9,361 bases of DNA from Bacteroidota bacterium (GTDB taxonomy: Bacteria > Bacteroidota > Bacteroidia > Bacteroidales > Paludibacteraceae), in the NCBI GenBank assembly GCA_017860335.1, contig JAFNAU010000071.1, positions 1-9,361 of the forward strand, given 5' to 3'. Below are positions 1 to 5,522 of this stretch, piece after piece (the stretch's first letter is position 1; each line of letters opens with the position of its first letter). The translations under genes were made by a program, and so were the position numbers. The notes under the pieces are model-generated. The model saw nothing but the letters and a program-made list of their open reading frames with translations. It made no database searches and was not told where the DNA came from.

Positions 1-1
1 C

Positions 2-2062
2 GGAGTAAGCGGTAAATCGTCTATTGACAGATACAAGCTGGTTTCGAGAAATAATCCACGGCTTACGGCAGTTGATACGCTTGGCGCTCTGACTGTTGGA
101 AATGGCGAATTTGCCTGTACGGTCGATATTACCGGGCTGCAAACTTTCCAGAAAGATTACAGCAAGGGAATGCCCCTGGGCACTCAAAGTCAATGGGGAT
201 GGCACAGCTTCCCCAATGTGAACGGGTACAAACCGGCCGAAGCACTGAAAAACTTTGATTTTGGGAGAGGGAAAATGGAGCCTTACGCTATTCAGTTTGG
301 TGAAAAAGGACGGCAGCAGGAAGCGGCTGACTACTTCAGAGCCAATCCGCACAGGCTGCATCTGGGAATAGTGGGACTTGAGCTGGAAGGTGCTGCGCTG
401 GCTGATATAATAAATCCAGTACAGACACTGGATTTATGGAACGGAGTAATCAGAAGCCGGTTTGAGGTAAAAAATACGGTGTATGAAGTACAAACGGCTA
501 CACACCCTCAAGCAGATCAGATAGCTGCAAGAGTGAGTACCCGGGGTGAAAAACCTGCCATCAAAATTCAGTTTCCATACCCGACCGGGGCGCACACCGA
601 CGATGCTTGTAACTGGAATGCTTCTGATAAACACAGTTCAGTTATTGTTCGGAAAACCGAAAATTCGGCGCTGATAAAACGGCAACTGGACAGTACGGTT
701 TATTTTGTGAATATAACGTGGGAAAATGAAGCCCGGCTCGTTGAAAAAGCGAAGAATTATTTTGTTCTTCAGTCGGATGGCAATGAGTTGAGTTTTACTT
801 GCCGGTTTACTACTGTGCAGCCTGAAAATTCCAACCCGGAGACGGAACAAACATTTGCTGCTGTCGCGAAGTTTTGGAACCTTTTCTGGAAAGATGGTGC
901 AGCCGTTGATTTTTCGGAATGTACCGATCCTAGAGCCAAAGAACTGGAGCGAAGGGTGGTGCTAAGCCAGTATCTGCTGGCCGTACAATGTTCAGGCACA
1001 ACTCCACCTCAGGAAACCGGGCTGACGTATAACTCCTGGTACGGAAAATTTCATCTTGAAATGATCTGGTGGCATCAGGCTCAGTTTGCGTTGTGGAACA
1101 GGCCGGAGATGCTCGAAAAAACACTCGACTGGTACAAAACTGCCGAACCTGTAGCCCGCGAAATAGCGAAAAGACAGGGATTTGAAGGTGTCCGTTGGAT
1201 GAAAATGACCGATCCGACAGCTTCAGAAGCTCCTTCCGGTGTGGGTAGTTTTCTTATCTGGCAGCAACCTCACATCATTTACATGGCAGAATTGATTTAT
1301 CGCAGTCATCCGTCGCCCGAAATTCTGAAAAAATACGGTAAACTGGTGGACGAAACGGCCGTGTTTATGTATTCTTTTGCTGATTATGAAAAGGAAAAAG
1401 ACCGCTTTGTGTTGAAAGGCATTATTCCGGCTCAGGAAACCCTGCGTGCCTCCGAAACTGTCAATCCACCGTTTGAACTTTCATACTGGTATTTTGCCAT
1501 GAATGTGGCGCAAAAATGGAGGGAACGAACGGGCGAAAAGCGCAAAGCTGAGTGGGATGAACTGATAACCAAACTTTCACCGCTGACAAGTAACGCCAAT
1601 GGCCTGTATCTGGCTGCCGAAACAGCTCCTGAAACTTATAACGACATCCGTTTTACATCCGACCACATGGCGGTACTTGGCGCTCTCGGGATTTTACCGG
1701 CAAACAGGCTGATAAATACCGGATACATGAAAAATACACTTCACTGGATTTGGGATCACTGGAACTGGGATAAAACCTGGGGCTGGGATTATCCGATGAC
1801 GGCCATGAACGCGGCACGATTGGGCGAACCGGAAAAAGCAGTCGGTGCGCTGCTGATGGATAAACGGACAAATACTTATTTAGTCAACGGTCACAATTAT
1901 CAGGATGCGCGGTTGCGCGTGTATCTGCCCGGAAATGGCGGATTGCTTACAGCTGTAGCCATGATGTGCGCCGGATGGGACGGCAGTAAAGGTGAAAATC
2001 CCGGTTTTCCGAAAGACGGTCGCTGGAATGTGAAATGGGAAGGATTGAAAAAAATGCCGTAA
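2..2062 (+). CDS. Six-hairpin glycosidase-like protein, 5'-truncated
   Basis: The frame is open from base 2, so the first in-frame ATG at 170 is internal and 686 residues are visible. The 56 residues before that ATG (including IDRYKLVSRNNP and LTVGNGEFACTVDITGLQTF) look like conserved family sequence, so the true start with its signal peptide probably lies only a few dozen codons upstream. An N-terminal beta-rich part (about residues 1-300) precedes an aromatic-rich helical part with NSWYGKFHLEMIWWH (344-358), RWMKMTDPTASEAPSG (398-413) and GHNYQDARLRVYLPGNGG (630-647). This layout recalls (alpha/alpha)6-barrel glycosidases of the GH65/GH95 type. I recognise it as a family common in Bacteroidota PULs but cannot name an activity or CAZy family. 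Candidate acidic residues are D404 and E409, which is inference only. A periplasmic oligosaccharide hydrolase acting on RG-I fragments is the likeliest role, judged from its neighbours. Confidence 0.8.
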   Translation, partial: GVSGKSSIDRYKLVSRNNPRLTAVDTLGALTVGNGEFACTVDITGLQTFQKDYSKGMPLGTQSQWGWHSFPNVNGYKPAEALKNFDFGRGKMEPYAIQFGEKGRQQEAADYFRANPHRLHLGIVGLELEGAALADIINPVQTLDLWNGVIRSRFEVKNTVYEVQTATHPQADQIAARVSTRGEKPAIKIQFPYPTGAHTDDACNWNASDKHSSVIVRKTENSALIKRQLDSTVYFVNITWENEARLVEKAKNYFVLQSDGNELSFTCRFTTVQPENSNPETEQTFAAVAKFWNLFWKDGAAVDFSECTDPRAKELERRVVLSQYLLAVQCSGTTPPQETGLTYNSWYGKFHLEMIWWHQAQFALWNRPEMLEKTLDWYKTAEPVAREIAKRQGFEGVRWMKMTDPTASEAPSGVGSFLIWQQPHIIYMAELIYRSHPSPEILKKYGKLVDETAVFMYSFADYEKEKDRFVLKGIIPAQETLRASETVNPPFELSYWYFAMNVAQKWRERTGEKRKAEWDELITKLSPLTSNANGLYLAAETAPETYNDIRFTSDHMAVLGALGILPANRLINTGYMKNTLHWIWDHWNWDKTWGWDYPMTAMNAARLGEPEKAVGALLMDKRTNTYLVNGHNYQDARLRVYLPGNGGLLTAVAMMCAGWDGSKGENPGFPKDGRWNVKWEGLKKMP

Positions 2063-2067
2063 AAAGC

Positions 2068-2100
2068 CTGAATTACCAGATTTTTGAGGTAATTATTCAG
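2068..2100 (+). terminator. Small hairpin after the first gene, possible weak terminator
   Basis: AATTACC (2071-2077) pairs perfectly with GGTAATT (2088-2094) around a 10-base loop. CTG (2068-2070) can add three pairs with CAG (2098-2100) across a 3-base bulge. The hairpin begins six bases after the stop codon, where a terminator is expected. It is AT-rich and lacks a following T run, so it may only attenuate transcription or protect the mRNA 3' end, or be chance. Confidence 0.3.
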
Positions 2101-2163
2101 TATAAACAATTCATAAATTTCCCGGAGAGAAATTATAAACGGACAATTTAATACGATAACACG

Positions 2164-3582
2164 ATGAGAAGAGATATTATTTTTGTTTTACTCTTGCTTT
2201 CAGCAACGCTTGTTAATGCTCAGGATCAGGCTGTTGCCTGGAAAAAGATATACCCTGCCATTCAGAAGAATATAAAGGCTCCGGTGTTTCGAAAAGCTCA
2301 GTTTGATATACGCGATTTCGGAGCCATAGCCAACGATACCACTGTGCTCAATACCGAAGCCATCAACCGGGCGATTGCCACATGCAGCCTGTATGGCGGA
2401 GGTTCAGTGATTGTGCCTGCCGGAGTTTGGTTTACTGCCCCGCTGACACTGAAAAGTAACGTTAATCTTCACGTTCAGGAAGGCGCGACCTTACTTTTTA
2501 CTACCAATCCGAAGTATTTTCCGGTTGTGCTTACCCGCTGGGAAGGCATGGATTGCTATAACCTTCAGCCACTTATTTATGCCTACGGCGAAACCAACAT
2601 TGCTATTACCGGCAAGGGAACGCTGGATGGAGCATCTTCCAACGAAAACTGGTGGAAAAAGTGTGGCGCTGCTTCTTTTGGCTGGAAAGAGGGAGATATA
2701 TCACAAAGAACAGGCCGTCCGAAACTGATGCAGTGGAACAACGACAAAGTCCCCGTTTCGATGCGCATAATGAATGAGAATGACGGTATGAGACCCCAGA
2801 TGATTAATTTATATTTATGTAATAATGTGTTGATTGAAGGAGTGAAAATCCTGAGATCGCCGTTTTGGGTTATTCATCCTCTGATGTGCAACAATGTGAC
2901 TGTGAGAGGAGTACGAGTTGAAAATGACGGACCGAACGGCGATGGATGTGATCCGGAAGCCTGCTCCAATGTTCTGATCGAAAACTGCTTTTTCAGCACA
3001 GGTGATGATTGCATCGCGATTAAATCGGGTCGCAACAACGACGGTCGTCTGTGGTCGCAACCAAGCGAGAATATCATTGTCAGAAATTGTGAAATGAAAA
3101 ACGGGCACGGTGGAGTCGTGATTGGAAGTGAAATTTCAGGCGGATACAAGAACCTGTTCGTAGAAAACTGCAGGATGAACAGCCCGCTGCTCGACCGCGT
3201 TATTCGCATTAAAACCAATATGTTACGTGGTGGGATAATCGAAAATATTTATGTCCGTAATATTGAGGTTGGCGAATGCAAGGAAGCTGTACTGCACATC
3301 AGTTTGCTGTACGAACCCCGTGAGATTGGAGAAAGAGGTTTTCATCCTGTAGTGCGGAATATCAGTCTGGAAAGCATCCGTTCGCAGAAAAGCCAGTATG
3401 GAGTTAGTATCGATGCACTGCCCGATACCACCTGCGTACGTAATATTTTCGTCCGGAATTGCAGCTTTAACGGTGTGAAATCGGGCAACAAGTTTATCGG
3501 GATGGTTGAAAATGTGAAATTTGACAATTTGAGAATAAACGGAGAACTGATCGAAACAAATCCGTTGAAAGAGAAAAACTAA
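2164..3582 (+). CDS. GH28 exo-polygalacturonase-like glycoside hydrolase
   Basis: The 472-residue protein has a signal peptide (LLLLSATLVNA, cleavage near residue 19) and then a right-handed beta-helix starting with FDIRDFGAIAND. All four GH28 signatures are present: NGDGCD (258-263, taking the place of NTD), GDD (280-282), GHGG (314-317) and RIK (348-350). The expected catalytic aspartates are D260, D281 and D282, with H315 in the active site. Such enzymes hydrolyse alpha-1,4-galacturonosyl bonds with inversion. The long N-terminal part and the SGRNNDGRLW segment resemble exo-acting bacterial members, including those that trim galacturonate from rhamnogalacturonan ends. The exact substrate cannot be read. 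The length is usual for the family and no lipobox is seen, so a soluble periplasmic enzyme is likely. It follows the preceding gene by 101 bases, probably in the same locus transcript. Confidence 0.92.
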   Translation: MRRDIIFVLLLLSATLVNAQDQAVAWKKIYPAIQKNIKAPVFRKAQFDIRDFGAIANDTTVLNTEAINRAIATCSLYGGGSVIVPAGVWFTAPLTLKSNVNLHVQEGATLLFTTNPKYFPVVLTRWEGMDCYNLQPLIYAYGETNIAITGKGTLDGASSNENWWKKCGAASFGWKEGDISQRTGRPKLMQWNNDKVPVSMRIMNENDGMRPQMINLYLCNNVLIEGVKILRSPFWVIHPLMCNNVTVRGVRVENDGPNGDGCDPEACSNVLIENCFFSTGDDCIAIKSGRNNDGRLWSQPSENIIVRNCEMKNGHGGVVIGSEISGGYKNLFVENCRMNSPLLDRVIRIKTNMLRGGIIENIYVRNIEVGECKEAVLHISLLYEPREIGERGFHPVVRNISLESIRSQKSQYGVSIDALPDTTCVRNIFVRNCSFNGVKSGNKFIGMVENVKFDNLRINGELIETNPLKEKN

Positions 3583-3668
3583 ATCCCGGCGATAGCAGCA
3601 ATTCCTGTTTTTATCAAATAAAGCAGTCTATAAATCATTTTTGTAACCTTTCTTTATTCCAAAAGGAT

Positions 3669-3676
3669 TATTTTTG
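3669..3676 (+). promoter_or_regulatory. Possible Bacteroidota -7 promoter element
   Basis: TATTTTTG matches the Bacteroidota sigma-ABfr -7 consensus TAnnTTTG exactly. A TTTG lies upstream at 3640-3643, but the spacer is 25 bases, longer than the usual 19-21, so the -33 element is poor. If used, transcription would start near 3683 and leave a leader of roughly 250 bases before the esterase gene. In AT-rich DNA such an octamer can occur by chance. Confidence 0.3.
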
Positions 3677-3686
3677 TGGTGATGAA

Positions 3687-3727
3687 TAGTCCGTAAGGCC
3701 AAATGCTAATTCTTAGTCCGGAACGGA
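3687..3727. repeat. Direct repeat TAGTCCG with adjacent mini-hairpin
   Basis: TAGTCCG occurs at 3687-3693 and again at 3714-3720, 27 bases apart. The second copy runs into TCCG-GAA-CGGA (3717-3727), a 4-bp perfect inverted repeat. The pair lies just downstream of the promoter-like octamer. It could be an operator for a PUL regulator, but the repeats are short and chance is a serious alternative. Confidence 0.2.
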
Positions 3728-3749
3728 TGATTACCTTATTCTGCCAAAA

Positions 3750-3917
3750 ATGAAACACACTTTTTCCATCCTGAGATACTCCGGGCTGTTTTCTTTGTTC
3801 TTATTTCAAAACACGCCCACCGTTAAACGTGGTAAAAACCATCCCTGCATCCTTATCCGGAGCATTGGAAACGAAAATCCGTTTACCCCGCTTTATAACA
3901 ATTACGATCAAAATTAA
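3750..3917 (+). CDS. Doubtful 55-residue ORF
   Basis: ATG at 3750 opens a frame of 55 codons ending in TAA at 3915-3917, 12 bases before the next gene. The product starts MKHTFSILRY and continues with a short hydrophobic stretch, GLFSLFLF, which looks a little like a weak signal or membrane segment. The rest is basic and polar with no motif I recognise. No Shine-Dalgarno sequence is seen, which is uninformative in this group. It could be a small peptide, a leader ORF, a gene remnant or a chance frame. Chance is most likely. Confidence 0.15.
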   Translation: MKHTFSILRYSGLFSLFLFQNTPTVKRGKNHPCILIRSIGNENPFTPLYNNYDQN

Positions 3918-3929
3918 TTCGTTAAAGCC

Positions 3930-5372
3930 ATGAACTCAAGACACATAATCATTGTTTTTTTATTGTTCACGCTCTTTTGTTTCAATACAAATGCAGATGT
4001 AACGCTTCCGAAAGTCATTTCATCAAATATGGTGTTACAGCGCGATACTAAAGTTCCCGTTTGGGGAAAAGCGGAAACCGGTGAAAAAGTAACCGTGAGT
4101 TTTGCCGGACAAACCGTTTCTGCCGTTACCGACGCAGATGGAAAATGGGAGGTGACGTTTAAGCCGCTGAGAATGAATGCTAAACCGACAGATATGATCA
4201 TTTCAGGAAAGAACAAAATAACGCTGACGAATATTTTAGTGGGTGATGTTTGGTTGTGTTCCGGTCAGTCCAACATGGAATATCCTTTCGATTACAGATT
4301 GAAGAAGTATTCAACTCCTGTCTGTGGCGAAAATGTGGCTTTGGAGGAACTGTCAAAACCCAAACCGGATAAAATCCGCTACCTATATGCCGAAAAACAA
4401 ACCGATACAAAAGACATAAAATCAGTTGGCTGGATAATATCAAACGATAGTGTTCTGCGCAATGTTTCTGCTATTGGCTATTTTTTCGGAAAGTATATTT
4501 ATGAAGAAACGAATGTGCCGGTAGGAATAATTTCATCTTCGTGGGGTGGAACCATGATTGAGGAATGGACACCTGCGTGGGTGTACGAAAAATCACCGGT
4601 TTTTGCCGGTCAGATAGACCCGAACAATAAAAAAATAAACGGGCGTGTAGCCGGTACAAAATTCCACAGTATGTTACAACCTATTGTGCCTTTTTCGGTT
4701 AAAGGAATGCTTTGGTATCAGGGCGAAACCAATTGTATGACCGAAGATCAGGCAACTTATCCCGAAAAGATGAAAGTGTTGCTCGAAACATACCGCTCGC
4801 TCTTCCGAAATCCCAAAATGCCTTTTTACTACGTTCAGATAGCTCCTTATTTATATTCAAAGCGTACCAATGATAAAATACAGCACACACCGGAATTGCT
4901 GCCCGAATTTTGGGAAGCTCAGAGCAGTTTTCTCTCCGCACCCCGCACCGGAATGGCGGTGACAACTGATCTGGTGGATAAACTGTCGGATATTCATCCT
5001 TCATACAAGTGGGAAGTTGCCCGCCGGCTTTCATTGTGGGCGTTGGCGAAAGATTACAATAAAAAAGTTATTTATCAGTCGCCGGGTTATAAATCGATGA
5101 AGATAAAGGACGGAAAAATAATACTTTCATTTAATAATATTGGAAGCGGATTAATAAGTAAAGACGGTGAGGCTTTGTCCTGGTTTACCATTGCCGGTGC
5201 AGATGGAAATTTTGTGCCCGCGAAAGCAGAAATTAAAGGAAAAACGGTGGTAGTTTGGGCTGAAGAAGTAAAGCAACCTGCGATGGTGCGCTTTGCGTGG
5301 AACGAACGGGCTATGCCAAATTTGTGTAATAAAGAAGGACTGCCCGTGATGCCATTCCGAACCGCAAAATAG
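3930..5372 (+). CDS. Sialate-O-acetylesterase-type SGNH carbohydrate esterase
   Basis: The 480-residue protein has a signal peptide (IIIVFLLFTLFCFNTNA, cleavage near residue 22). An N-terminal beta-sandwich (about 23-100, with SNMVLQRDTKVPVWGKA) leads to a split SGNH hydrolase core (about 101-375), and a C-terminal beta domain (about 380-480) ends near GLPVMPFRT. This order is typical of bacterial proteins annotated as sialate O-acetylesterase. The catalytic serine is S114 in SGQSNMEYPF, WYQGETN (262-268) forms the oxyanion block, and DIHP (354-357) supplies D354 and H356. Members remove O-acetyl groups from sugars, and many act on plant polysaccharides rather than sialic acid. In this pectin locus, acetyl groups of RG-I galacturonate are the likely target, by inference. 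All catalytic residues are intact and length is normal. Start choice is supported by the signal peptide. Confidence 0.9.
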   Translation: MNSRHIIIVFLLFTLFCFNTNADVTLPKVISSNMVLQRDTKVPVWGKAETGEKVTVSFAGQTVSAVTDADGKWEVTFKPLRMNAKPTDMIISGKNKITLTNILVGDVWLCSGQSNMEYPFDYRLKKYSTPVCGENVALEELSKPKPDKIRYLYAEKQTDTKDIKSVGWIISNDSVLRNVSAIGYFFGKYIYEETNVPVGIISSSWGGTMIEEWTPAWVYEKSPVFAGQIDPNNKKINGRVAGTKFHSMLQPIVPFSVKGMLWYQGETNCMTEDQATYPEKMKVLLETYRSLFRNPKMPFYYVQIAPYLYSKRTNDKIQHTPELLPEFWEAQSSFLSAPRTGMAVTTDLVDKLSDIHPSYKWEVARRLSLWALAKDYNKKVIYQSPGYKSMKIKDGKIILSFNNIGSGLISKDGEALSWFTIAGADGNFVPAKAEIKGKTVVVWAEEVKQPAMVRFAWNERAMPNLCNKEGLPVMPFRTAK

Positions 5373-5416
5373 CTGTTTTCATTAAAAAAACCAAGTAAAA
5401 TTTGAATATAAAAAAG

Positions 5417-5436
5417 AAAACATTTTAGTTGTTTTT
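5417..5436 (+). terminator. Weak AT-rich hairpin in the 150-base gap
   Basis: AAAACA (5417-5422) pairs with TGTTTT (5430-5435) around a 7-base loop, and the right arm lies in a T-rich run (5432-5436). It sits 45 bases after the esterase stop. The stem has one G-C-type pair and would be unstable, so it is at best a weak terminator. No other clear element, including an exact TAnnTTTG, was found in 5373-5522. Confidence 0.15.
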
Positions 5437-5522
5437 ATTGCCACTCTAACAGATTATAATACCTGTTTTTGACCGTTTAATGAACCCGGCAATATATATT
5501 TTCACCATTAATCTCATTTACA

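Larger units (their letters stand above)
3583..3929. other. Intergenic region of 347 bases
   Basis: This is the longest gap in the window. It contains a promoter-like octamer (3669-3676), a 7-base direct repeat next to a tiny hairpin (3687-3727) and a 55-codon ORF of doubtful reality (3750-3917). I find no tRNA, transposase remnant or convincing factor-independent terminator. Its size and the promoter-like motif suggest that the downstream esterase, and perhaps the fusion gene after it, has its own transcription start. Confidence 0.5.

Noticed and set aside
170..172. ATG at 170 as the start of the first gene
   Set aside because: The frame is open back to base 2 and the upstream residues read as conserved protein sequence, so this Met is internal.
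3583..3929. Insertion sequence remnant in the long gap
   Set aside because: No terminal inverted repeats, target duplication or transposase-like translation was seen.
5438..5460. TTGCCA and TATAAT as a sigma-70-type promoter before the fusion gene
   Set aside because: The spacer is only 11 bases, and Bacteroidota promoters do not follow this consensus.
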